Source: a virus | DNA: 57,018 bases | Reading direction: 5' to 3' (one strand) | IMG/VR virus record: IMGVR_UViG_3300033996_001518 | Location: 1-57,018 of that record | Part shown: positions 24,712-35,300 of the stretch, piece after piece | Layout of the letters: each line of letters begins with the position of its first letter | Position numbering within the stretch: the first letter of the stretch is position 1 | Translations under genes and position numbers: made by a program | Notes under the pieces: generated by a model | What the model was told of the DNA's origin: nothing | Database searches by the model: none | What the model saw: only the letters and a program-made list of their open reading frames with translations

Positions 24712-26274
24712 ATGAAACATAAAGAAATATCTCGTATTGATTTAATAAACGAAATTGGGAAAGAGTTTCCAAAAGGAAAAGGTGTAGAAGTAGGAACATT
24801 TAAAGGTGAGTTCTCAAAAGAAATTATGGAAAATTGGGAAGGTTCATTGTATATGGTTGATGTTTGGAGACCTCTATCAAATGAAGAATACTTAGATGCA
24901 AGTAACCACGGTAATCATGAAACTCAAATTTATGGTGAAGCGATGAATAACATTAAAGGATTTGAAGATAGAGCAGTAATGGTTAGAGCAACCTCAGAAA
25001 TCGCCTCTAATATGTTTGAAGACAATTCTTTAGATTTTGTCTACATTGATGCAAATCACGCTTACGATTATGTTGTTCAAGATATTGAATTATGGTATCC
25101 TAAAGTAAAAGAAGGCGGTTATTTATGTGGTCACGATTATATCAACATGGATTGGAATAAAGACCCTAATTTTACCCAAAATGGAAAAGATAAACACATT
25201 TATAGTAATAATTTCTATCACGGAGTATTTGGAGTTAATCCGGCTGTTGATGAATTTTGTGAGAAAAATGGGTATGATTCTCAAGTAACTAAAGAATGGT
25301 TTGGAACTTGGTGGTTAAAAAAAAAAGTAGATACTAAAAAAATTGCGGTCTTAGTTGTTTATGACGACAACTACGAAGAAATGAAAAAAATAACCGTTGA
25401 TGATAACATTCAACAATATTGTGAATTACACAATTACACATTAATAAAACATAAAGTTGAAGAGACTGATAGACACGCGTCGTGGTACAAAATATCAAAA
25501 TCAATTGAACTATTAAAATCAAATGAATTTGATTGGGTGTTTTTTATTGATTTGGATTGTTTAATAATGAATCCAACTATCAAATTGGAAACCATTATTG
25601 ACGAAAAATATTCATTTATCGTCCCCTCACATAATATACCCGCAATTGACACTCCAACCATCACCCCATTCAATACTGATAATACAATAACAAGTCAATT
25701 TTTAGTTAAAAATGACGAAATGGGTATTAAAATATTAGAAGACATATGGGAGGCCAATGGATGGCCGGAAAATATGGATATTAATACTTTTGACTACGAG
25801 GGTAGACAGGCAAGAATAACCATTATAAAACCGGAATTTTCAAATCACATTAAAATTATTGATGAAAAAATACTGAATCGATTTTGGTATATGAATTCAC
25901 CATTTATGGTTTTCCATAATTTTGATGTGAATAATTTGGTATGGAATCCGGGAGACTTCATTGTACACGTAACCGGTTATAAAAAAGAGGACCGAATTAA
26001 ATTACTAAGTGATTTAAATTATTTCTCAGGTGGTAAGGTAGTTAATGTTAAATTAAAAAACGGTACCCTATCATTTAAACCACTACTTGATTTACCTTAT
26101 CTAAAACTACAAATTTTAGATGACCAAAATAATATAATTTTAGAACAAGAATACATGGACATGAGTTCAAAACAACCGTATTCACTAAACTTATCAAACT
26201 TCAAAAATACCAATAATTTTATAATTAAAGGTTATAATAAAATCAACAATTTAATATCATTACATAAAGTTTAA
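24712..26274 (+). CDS. Methyltransferase-glycosyltransferase fusion (520 aa)
   Basis: Residues 1-205 are a class I SAM-dependent methyltransferase of the Methyltransf_24 kind: motif I VEVGTFKG (25-32), then DFVYIDANHAYDYVVQDIEL (108-127), EGGYLCGHDY and a Trp-rich end. Residues about 207-420 are a GT-A glycosyltransferase resembling GT34 (galactosyl/mannosyltransferases): IAVLVVYDDNYEE, a DWVFFIDLDCLIMN segment with the DxD metal motif at Asp280-Asp282, and SQFLVKND. The last 100 residues are beta-rich and may bind the acceptor. Together they could transfer a sugar and methylate it. The gene is followed 2 bases later by the multi-glycosyltransferase gene, so the two are probably co-translated. 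The sugar and acceptor cannot be read from sequence. Confidence 0.8.
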   Translation: MKHKEISRIDLINEIGKEFPKGKGVEVGTFKGEFSKEIMENWEGSLYMVDVWRPLSNEEYLDASNHGNHETQIYGEAMNNIKGFEDRAVMVRATSEIASNMFEDNSLDFVYIDANHAYDYVVQDIELWYPKVKEGGYLCGHDYINMDWNKDPNFTQNGKDKHIYSNNFYHGVFGVNPAVDEFCEKNGYDSQVTKEWFGTWWLKKKVDTKKIAVLVVYDDNYEEMKKITVDDNIQQYCELHNYTLIKHKVEETDRHASWYKISKSIELLKSNEFDWVFFIDLDCLIMNPTIKLETIIDEKYSFIVPSHNIPAIDTPTITPFNTDNTITSQFLVKNDEMGIKILEDIWEANGWPENMDINTFDYEGRQARITIIKPEFSNHIKIIDEKILNRFWYMNSPFMVFHNFDVNNLVWNPGDFIVHVTGYKKEDRIKLLSDLNYFSGGKVVNVKLKNGTLSFKPLLDLPYLKLQILDDQNNIILEQEYMDMSSKQPYSLNLSNFKNTNNFIIKGYNKINNLISLHKV

Positions 26275-26276
26275 AT

Positions 26277-29200
26277 ATGAGAGCATTTATAACTCACACA
26301 ACTGAAAATTATGAACACATTACACTAAATTTAGTTAAAAGTATTCAAAAATATTCTAAATATAAAATTTTTGTTTATACCATAGATTATGATGGTTCAA
26401 GTGATTTACAAAAAGAAACAACTTGTATTAGATTAAACCTAAATCTACCTGAGATTGATGAATCAAGTTTTATTTCAAACGTTAATGGTAATTCATATGT
26501 TAACAGACAACAAATTAGAACATACCTAACATTAGGAGCTAAAGTTGATGTGATGTTAGACGCATCCTCAATTATAGATGAATGGGTTTATCTTGATTCA
26601 GATAGTATTGCAAATAAAAATATTGACGAACTATTTGATTATTGCGAAAAAGTAAAAGATTTTCCATTAGCGACTTTAGGTCCTTACGAATATGTTTTAT
26701 TAGTTAACCCTGACGGTTCTTTAGTTGGGAATCCATTTTGGAAAGAAAACAACACAATTGATTATGAAAACACTTTAGAGTGGCCATTAATGAAATTCAT
26801 GGGATTACAACCAAATCAAAGAAGTTATTATAAGACCACAAATCTTTTGGTCGGTAATTCTAACACAAAAGATTTCTTAAGAACATGGAAAGATACTAAA
26901 GATATTTTACCAAAATTAGTTTCATTAAAAGAGATTGCTCCATATCATGAAGAAACAATTTACAATGTACTAACATGGAAAATAAATCCAAATCATGAAG
27001 GATTACCAATTTCATACATTAATGTTACAGGAGCTGACACACTAAAACACTTCTTCAAATTTAACGGAAACAAACGTACAACAGTTAGAGAATTTTACAC
27101 AATACCTGAAGACAAAAATAACATAAAAGTTTTCCACGGAGAAAAACGTCAATCAGAAATTGATAAAATGTTTGAAATAATTGATGGTAATGACAAAATG
27201 AAAGTATTGTTTTTAGCTCCTCATTTATCAACCGGAGGTATGCCATCATTCCTATTAAAACGAATTGAATCGTTATTGAAATATTATCAAGATAAGATGG
27301 AGTTATTTGTTGTGGAGTATTCAAACCATAGTGACCATTATGTTGTTCAAAAAAACAGAATTAAAGAGTTAATACCATCAACCCATTTTTGGACATTAGG
27401 TGAAGATAAAAACGAATTAAAGAAAATTATTGAGGAAAATTATTTTGATGTAATCCATTTGGATGAAATGATTGAATCGTTTGATTATTATAATAAATTG
27501 TCAAATGAATTAATGAACTTCATTTACAAAAATGACCGAACTTGGAGAGTTGTTGAAACTTGTCATAATGTTGTATTCCAACCGGATAATGAAAAAATAT
27601 TCCACCCTGACTCGTATTCATTTTGTTCACCATTCCATAAGGAAGTAACCTTTACGAATATGCCATCACATGGTGAAGTAATTGAATTCCCTTATAACCC
27701 AACAATTGTATTATCAAAAGAAAGTGCAAAAAATAAATTAGGTTTAGACCCAAACAAAACACATATAATAAATGTTGGATTATGGACATCAGGTAAAAAT
27801 CAAGAAGAGGGTGTTGAAATTGCACGATTAGTTGAAAATTTTTACCCTGAGTTAGAATTTCATTTCATCGGAAACCAAGCCCCAAACTTCCAAAATTATT
27901 GGGAACCAATAATGAAAAATTTACCATCTAACGTTAGAGTGTGGGGTGAGAAAGACAATGTTAGTGATTTTATGGCCGCTGCTGATGTGTTAATGTTTAA
28001 TTCAACTTGGGAATGTAATCCATTAGTATTACGAGAAGGTATTTCTTACGGATTAAAAATATTAGCAAGAAACCTACCACAATATATGGATATGTTTACG
28101 CCTTACATTAAACAAATGTCAGGTGATATTTTTGATATGAAAAATCAACTTTTAGATTTAATCAAAGATGAAAAAGTTTACGAGTTTCCTTTATACACCG
28201 CAAAAGAATTTGCTGAAAAAAATTATGAATTATATCAACGAATATTAAATCAACCAATAAAGAAACAAATTATTATTGATGAAGAAGTTCAAATATTTCA
28301 ACATTTTGTTAAAGAACCATTTTTAGAAATAAAAGGAACAGGTGATAAAGACTATAATATTAAATTCTTTGACGAAGAAGGTGTTTGTCATTATGAAAAC
28401 ACAATAAAACCAAATCATTGGATTAAACTAAGTAGAAATTATTACACCAAATGGAGAACGACTGTAACTCGTGATAATGTTATTATCTATGATAATACCT
28501 TAGACTTTACAAACAAGAGAGTTTATATCGCATTTGATAGTAAATCATTAGGTGATTCAATTGCATGGATTCCTTATGTTATGGAGTTCAAAAAGAAACA
28601 CAATTGTAAAGTTATTGTGTCAACGTTTTGGAATCATTTATTTGAAAGTGAGTATCCGGAAATCGAATTTGTAACACCAGGCATACCTGTACCCAATTTA
28701 ATTGCAATGTATTCTATTGGATGGTTCTACGATAAAAATAAAGAACCAATTCAACCTAATTTAATACCATTACAACAAACAATAACTAACATATTAGGTT
28801 TAGATTATGTTGAAATACAACCAAAAATACATAACCCTACTAATCCAAGACCTTATCAGAAGAAATATGTCACCATTGCAACTAATTCAACGGCAGGATG
28901 TAAATTTTGGACAAGAGAAGCGTGGCAAACATTAATTAATCATCTTCATAGTTTAGGTTATAAAATAATAAATGTTTCAAAAGAGGATAACCCATTTGAG
29001 AACGTAAATAAAATTAAAAACACATCTATGTCTCACACCATAAGTGTTATTAATCACAGTGAGTTCTTTATAGGTTTATCAAGTGGTTTATCTTGGTTAG
29101 CTTGGGGATTAGGTAAAGAAGTTGTTATGATTAGTAATTTTACCCAACATGACCACGAATTTACAATAAATTGTACTCGAATTACAAATAAAAAAGTATG

Positions 29201-29351
29201 TAATGGATGTTGGAATAATCCTGAATTTACCTTCGATAAAGGAGATTGGAATTGGTGCCCCGTACATAAAGGAACTGAAAGACAATTCGAATGTCATACC
29301 TCAATCACACCAAAAATGGTTATAGACCAAATACAACATTTAATTAAATAA
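26277..29351 (+). CDS. Three-module glycosyltransferase with C-terminal BAHT-type heptosyltransferase (1024 aa)
   Basis: Residues 1-300 are a GT-A-like domain with a DSDS metal motif (107-110). Residues about 305-660 are a GT-B, GT4-type domain (LFLAPHLSTGGMPSFLLKR, NVGLWTSGKNQEEGVEIARL, ADVLMFNSTWECNPLVLREG). Residues about 670-1024 match the bacterial autotransporter heptosyltransferase family (TibC/AAH): SLGDSIAWIPYV, VSTFWNHLFESEYPEIEFV, then a four-cysteine finger at Cys975, Cys978, Cys994 and Cys1006 (CNGCW, WCPVH, FECHTSI). BAHT enzymes add heptose from ADP-heptose to Ser residues of repetitive adhesins. Here the likely acceptors are the Ser/Thr-rich fibres encoded on both sides, which is an inference. 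Modification of host surface sugars is the alternative. Confidence 0.85.
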   Translation: MRAFITHTTENYEHITLNLVKSIQKYSKYKIFVYTIDYDGSSDLQKETTCIRLNLNLPEIDESSFISNVNGNSYVNRQQIRTYLTLGAKVDVMLDASSIIDEWVYLDSDSIANKNIDELFDYCEKVKDFPLATLGPYEYVLLVNPDGSLVGNPFWKENNTIDYENTLEWPLMKFMGLQPNQRSYYKTTNLLVGNSNTKDFLRTWKDTKDILPKLVSLKEIAPYHEETIYNVLTWKINPNHEGLPISYINVTGADTLKHFFKFNGNKRTTVREFYTIPEDKNNIKVFHGEKRQSEIDKMFEIIDGNDKMKVLFLAPHLSTGGMPSFLLKRIESLLKYYQDKMELFVVEYSNHSDHYVVQKNRIKELIPSTHFWTLGEDKNELKKIIEENYFDVIHLDEMIESFDYYNKLSNELMNFIYKNDRTWRVVETCHNVVFQPDNEKIFHPDSYSFCSPFHKEVTFTNMPSHGEVIEFPYNPTIVLSKESAKNKLGLDPNKTHIINVGLWTSGKNQEEGVEIARLVENFYPELEFHFIGNQAPNFQNYWEPIMKNLPSNVRVWGEKDNVSDFMAAADVLMFNSTWECNPLVLREGISYGLKILARNLPQYMDMFTPYIKQMSGDIFDMKNQLLDLIKDEKVYEFPLYTAKEFAEKNYELYQRILNQPIKKQIIIDEEVQIFQHFVKEPFLEIKGTGDKDYNIKFFDEEGVCHYENTIKPNHWIKLSRNYYTKWRTTVTRDNVIIYDNTLDFTNKRVYIAFDSKSLGDSIAWIPYVMEFKKKHNCKVIVSTFWNHLFESEYPEIEFVTPGIPVPNLIAMYSIGWFYDKNKEPIQPNLIPLQQTITNILGLDYVEIQPKIHNPTNPRPYQKKYVTIATNSTAGCKFWTREAWQTLINHLHSLGYKIINVSKEDNPFENVNKIKNTSMSHTISVINHSEFFIGLSSGLSWLAWGLGKEVVMISNFTQHDHEFTINCTRITNKKVCNGCWNNPEFTFDKGDWNWCPVHKGTERQFECHTSITPKMVIDQIQHLIK

Positions 29352-29378
29352 AAAAAGGGACTTAATGTCCCTTTTTTT
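29350..29378. terminator. Bidirectional terminator between convergent genes
   Basis: An 11-bp perfect stem (AAAAAAGGGAC/GTCCCTTTTTT) with loop TTAAT lies between the ends of the plus-strand glycosyltransferase gene and the minus-strand collagen-like gene. A and T tracts on both sides let it work in both directions. Confidence 0.85.
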
Positions 29379-29382
29379 ATTA

Positions 29383-32300
29383 TTATTTTATTGGTTTATA
29401 TTCCAATAAAACTTTCTCAACGTCTTTTCGTTCTGCGTATATTAAATAAAATACATTAATATCGTCACAACCACTATCTATAAAGACTTTGTTATCTTTA
29501 ATCTCAACAATGTAGTTTTCACAAGGTTTACCAATTGAGGTTAGATTCACTGTAAAACTATCTTCATGAACTAATCCAACCCAATAATCCGGTAATTCAA
29601 TTACTTTTTGTGTTGTACTACCTCTAAAGTAAACTCCATGTTCTGGTCCCTCTAAGACACCATATCTTAAACGATAACCTTCTTTAGTTGGATGAGGGAT
29701 ATCGAATGATTTGGATGCTGCGGTTAATGAACCTGTCATTACAGTATCACCAGTAATTCTTAATGTTGAACCATCAAATGTCGCATTTGTTTCAGCTTGT
29801 AATTCACCTGAGTTACCAGTTGCGGTGGTTAATCTATTATTAGCATTGTTCAGTATATTAGCAATACCACTAGTACCTGAAGTTCCACTAGTACCTGTTG
29901 TTCCTGATGTTCCATTAACACCTGAAGTTCCACTCGTACCTGTTGTTCCACTTGTTCCTGTCGTACCGCTAGTTCCCGAAGTACCTGTTGTTCCTGATGT
30001 TCCATTAACACCCGAAGTTCCTGATGTACCTGTTGTACCGCTAGTTCCTGTAGTTCCACTAGTTCCTGATGTACCTGTTGTTCCGCTAGTTCCTGTTGTT
30101 CCTGAAGTACCTGATGTACCATTTACACCCGAAGTACCTGATGTACCGTTAACACCTGAAGTACCACTCGTTCCTGTTGTACCACTTGTACCTGTAGTTC
30201 CTGAAGTACCTGAAGTTCCTGTTGTTCCTGATGTACCTGTTGTTCCTGATGTACCTGTTGTTCCACTAGTTCCTGATGTACCATTTACACCCGAAGTTCC
30301 ACTTGTTCCTGTAGTACCCGAAGTACCTGATGTACCTGTAGTTCCACTTGTTCCTGTAGTACCCGAAGTACCTGATGTTCCATTTACTCCCGAAGTTCCA
30401 CTTGTTCCTGTTGTTCCTGATGTACCTGAAGTTCCGTTAATACCTGAGGTTCCGCTAGTTCCTGTAGTACCTGATGTACCACTTGTACCTGTAGTTCCTG
30501 AAGTACCTGTTGTACCACTAGTCCCTGTTGTTCCTGAAGTTCCATTAACACCCGAAGTTCCACTTGTACCTGTCGTACCACTAGTCCCTGTTGTTCCTGA
30601 AGTTCCATTAACACCCGAAGTTCCACTTGTACCTGTCGTACCGCTAGTTCCACTTGTTCCTGTCGTACCGCTAGTTCCCGAAGTTCCACTAGTCCCTGTT
30701 GTTCCTGATGTACCATTAACACCCGAAGTTCCTGATGTTCCATCAATACCTGAAGTTCCACTTGTTCCTGATGTTCCATTTACTCCTGATGTCCCACTTG
30801 TGCCTGAGGTACCTGTTGTTCCTGAAGTACCACTAGTTCCTGATGTACCTGTCGTACCACTTGTTCCTGTAGTTCCTGATGTACCTGATGTACCATTAAC
30901 ACCTGAGGTTCCACTTGTACCTGATGTACCACTTGTACCTGTTGTTCCACTAGTTCCTGAAGTACCTGTAGTTCCTGATGTACCTGTTGTTCCTGAAGTT
31001 CCATTTACACCTGAAGTTCCACTAGTTCCTGTAGTTCCTGATGTACCTGAAGTTCCATTAACACCCGAAGTTCCACTTGTACCTGTTGTTCCTGATGTAC
31101 CTGTTGTTCCTGAAGTTCCATTTACACCTGAAGTTCCACTAGTTCCTGTAGTTCCTGATGTACCTGAAGTTCCATTAACACCCGAAGTTCCACTTGTACC
31201 TGTTGTTCCTGAAGTACCTGAAGTTCCATTAACACCAGAAGTTCCACTTGTACCTGTTGTACCACTAGTTCCTGATGTACCATCTATACCCGAAGTACCA
31301 CTTGTTCCTGACGTACCACTTGTACCTGTAGTACCTGAAGTACCGCTAGTTCCTGTCGTTCCTGATGTTCCACTTGTACCTGTCGTTCCTGAAGTACCTG
31401 ATGTACCATCCGTTCCCGAAGTACCGCTAGTTCCGTCAATGCCTGAGGTTCCACTAGTACCTGTTGTCCCACTTGTACCTGAAGTTCCACTAGTACCTGT
31501 TGTCCCTGATGTTCCGCTTGTACCTGTGGTTCCACTTGTACCTGTAGTTCCTGAAGTACCACTAGTTCCTGATGTACCATCTATACCCGAAGTACCACTT
31601 GTTCCTGACGTACCACTTGTACCTGTAGTACCTGAAGTACCGCTAGTTCCACTTGTTCCTGACGTACCTGTAGTTCCTGAAGTACCGCTAGTACCTGATG
31701 TTCCATCTATACCTGAAGTTCCTGAGGTACCTGTTGTACCGCTAGTCCCTGATGTACCTGTTGTACCGCTAGTTCCTGACGTACCTGTCGTACCGCTAGT
31801 TCCTGATGTTCCATCTATTCCTGAAGTACCACTTGTACCTGTTGTTCCTGACGTACCTGTCGTACCGCTAGTTCCTGATGTTCCATCTATTCCTGAAGTA
31901 CCACTTGTACCTGTTGTTCCTGACGTACCTGTCGTACCGCTAGTTCCTGAAGTTCCATCTATCCCACTTGTACCTGAAGTACCTGAGGTACCTGTTGTAC
32001 CACTTGTTCCTGAAGTTCCATCTGTTCCACTTGTACCTGAAGTTCCATCTATCCCACTTGTACCTGAAGTACCTGAAGTACCTGAGGTACCTGTTGTACC
32101 ACTTGTTCCTGAAGTTCCATCTATCCCACTTGTACCTGAAGTACCTGAAGTACCATCTGTTCCGCTAGTACCTGAAGTACCATCTGTTCCACTAGTACCT
32201 GACGTACCTGTTGTACCGCTAGTTCCTGATGTACCTGTTGTACCGCTAGTTCCTGACGTACCTGTCGTACCGCTAGTTCCTGAAGTTCCATCTGTTCCAC

Positions 32301-35300
32301 TTGTACCTGATGTACCATCTGTTCCACTAGTACCTGACGTTCCGTCAACACCACTTGTTCCTGAAGTTCCATCTGTTCCACTTGTACCTGAAGTACCTGA
32401 AGTACCATCTGTTCCACTAGTACCTGACGTTCCGTCAACACCACTTGTTCCTGATGTACCTGTTGTACCGCTAGTTCCTGAAGTTCCGTCTATTCCCGAA
32501 GTTCCACTTGTTCCTGAGGTTCCATCAATACCCGAAGTACCACTAGTTCCTGTTGTTCCACTTGTACCCGAAGTACCATCAATACCTGAAGTACCACTTG
32601 TTCCTGATGTTCCATCTATCCCAGATGTACCACTAGTACCTGATGTACCACTTGTTCCTGATGTGCCCGAAGTACCATCAATTCCCGATGTTCCGCTTGT
32701 ACCTGAAGTACCATCTGTACCACTAGTTCCTGAAGTTCCATCAATACCGCTAGTTCCTGAAGTTCCATCTGTACCGCTTGTACCTGAAGTACCATCTGTA
32801 CCGCTCGTTCCTGAAGTACCATCAATACCCGAAGTACCGCTAGTTCCGTTAATACCTGATGTCCCTGATGTCCCTGATGTTCCAGCAATTGCCCCAACTG
32901 ATGTTAATACAAATGAATAATATGAATTACCTTCAGTATAATATACCACTGACCTCGAACTTGAATCATTATTACTCAAATATAACCTAACAATCATTCT
33001 ATTTGTTGGGTCAATTGTTGTTGTCGGTAAAACAATATCGACATTAACCTCAACAGGTACCACAGAACTAACCCACCCAATTAAGGCAACGTTAGACGTT
33101 ATTGTTGGACCTATTGGTGTTCCCGACGAAGTTGCTAATTGAATTTCAACATAAGCATCGATATCATCATTTGATGCCGGTTTTAGATAATGTAAATGAA
33201 ATCTTTGTACACCACCAGGAATTACTGCAAAACCTAATTGTGGCGTTATGTAATCGGAAACCAAAACATTTTGTTGACTTCCTGTTAAATTTGTTGTTAA
33301 AGTTTGTGTTGTAGCCGTTGATGGGTCTGTTGATAATACTTTATAACCCGAAACATCACTATTCTGACTTTCATTGAAGTAAAATACCTGACCTGCGGAA
33401 ATACCATTTTCTCCACTTGTCCCTGAAGTACCTGTCGTTCCTGAAGTTCCACTTGTTCCTGTTGTACCACTAGTACCGGTTGTTCCTGAAGTACCACTTG
33501 TTCCTGTTGTTCCGCTAGTACCTGAAGTACCGTCAGTTCCACTAGTACCTGTAGTTCCACTAGTACCTGATGTACCATCTATTCCACTTGTACCCGATGT
33601 TCCACTTGTACCACTAGTTCCTGATGTACCATCTGTTCCGCTAGTCCCTGATGTACCATCTGTTCCGCTAGTCCCTGAAGTTCCATCGGTTCCGCTAGTC
33701 CCTGATGTTCCATCAATTCCTGAAGTACCACTAGTTCCCGTTGTACCACTTGTTCCTGATGTACCATCCGTTCCTGAAGTACCTGTAGTACCACTAGTTC
33801 CTGAAGTACCCGTAGTTCCACTAGTTCCTGATGTACCTGATGTACCTGTCGTACCACTAGTCCCTGAAGTTCCCGAAGTTCCGTCCGTTCCACTTGTTCC
33901 TGAAGTCCCGGTTGTTCCCGAAGTACCACTTGTACCTGATGTTCCGTCAATTCCTGAAGTACCACTAGTTCCCGTTGTACCTGAAGTACCTGAAGTGCCA
34001 TCTGTTCCGCTAGTTCCTGATGTACCATCAATACCTGAAGTACCTGAAGTACCATCAATACCTGATGTTCCACTTGTTCCCGAAGTACCTGAAGTACCAT
34101 CAATACCACTAGTTCCTGACGTACCTGAAGTTCCATCTATTCCTGAAGTACCTGATGTTCCGTCAACACCACTTGTTCCTGATGTACCATCAATTCCTGA
34201 AGTCCCTGAAGTTCCATCAATACCTGATGTACCTGAGGTCCCTGAAGTTCCACTTGTTCCTGATGTCCCATCAATTCCTGAAGTTCCACTAGTCCCTGAT
34301 GTACCATCTATTCCACTTGTACCTGAAGTTCCACTTGTACCGGTTGTTCCTGAAGTACCGCTAGTACCTGAAGTACCGTCAATACCTGAAGTTCCACTTG
34401 TTCCTGTTGTTCCTGAAGTTCCACTTGTACCTGAAGTCCCATCAATACCTGAAGTTCCACTAGTACCTGAAGTACCATCAATTCCTGAAGTACCTGACGT
34501 TCCGTCAATACCACTTGTTCCTGAAGTACCGTCAATACCTGATGTTCCTGAGGTACCTGATGTTCCATCAATTCCTGAAGTACCTGAAGTACCATCAATT
34601 CCTGAAGTTCCACTTGTTCCTGAAGTACCGTCAATACCTGAAGTTCCACTTGTACCTGATGTTCCATCTATTCCGCTAGTACCTGAAGTACCATCTGTAC
34701 CTGAGGTTCCACTAGTCCCTGATGTACCTGACGTTCCGTCAATACCGCTAGTTCCACTTGTTCCCGAAGTTCCATCTATTCCTGAAGTCCCACTTGTTCC
34801 CGAAGTTCCATCTATTCCTGAAGTACCACTTGTACCTGATGTTCCATCAATTCCTGAAGTACCTGATGTACCATCTATTCCTGAAGTACCACTTGTACCT
34901 GATGTACCATCTATTCCTGAAGTACCACTTGTACCTGATGTACCATCTATTCCTGAAGTTCCACTAGTTCCTGATGTACCATCAATTCCTGAAGTTCCTG
35001 AAGTTCCGTCAATACCACTTGTTCCTGATGTACCATCAATTCCTGAAGTACCTGACGTTCCGTCAATACCACTAGTTCCTGAAGTTCCGTCAATACCACT
35101 AGTTCCTGAAGTTCCGTCAATACCACTAGTTCCTGAGGTACCTGATGTACCGTCTGTCCCACTTGTTCCTGATGTTCCTGATGTACCATCTATCCCTGAA
35201 GTTCCACTTGTACCTGAAGTACCTGACGTTCCATCTATTCCTGAAGTACCACTTGTTCCTGAAGTTCCTGATGTACCTGAAGTTCCGTCTATTCCTGATG

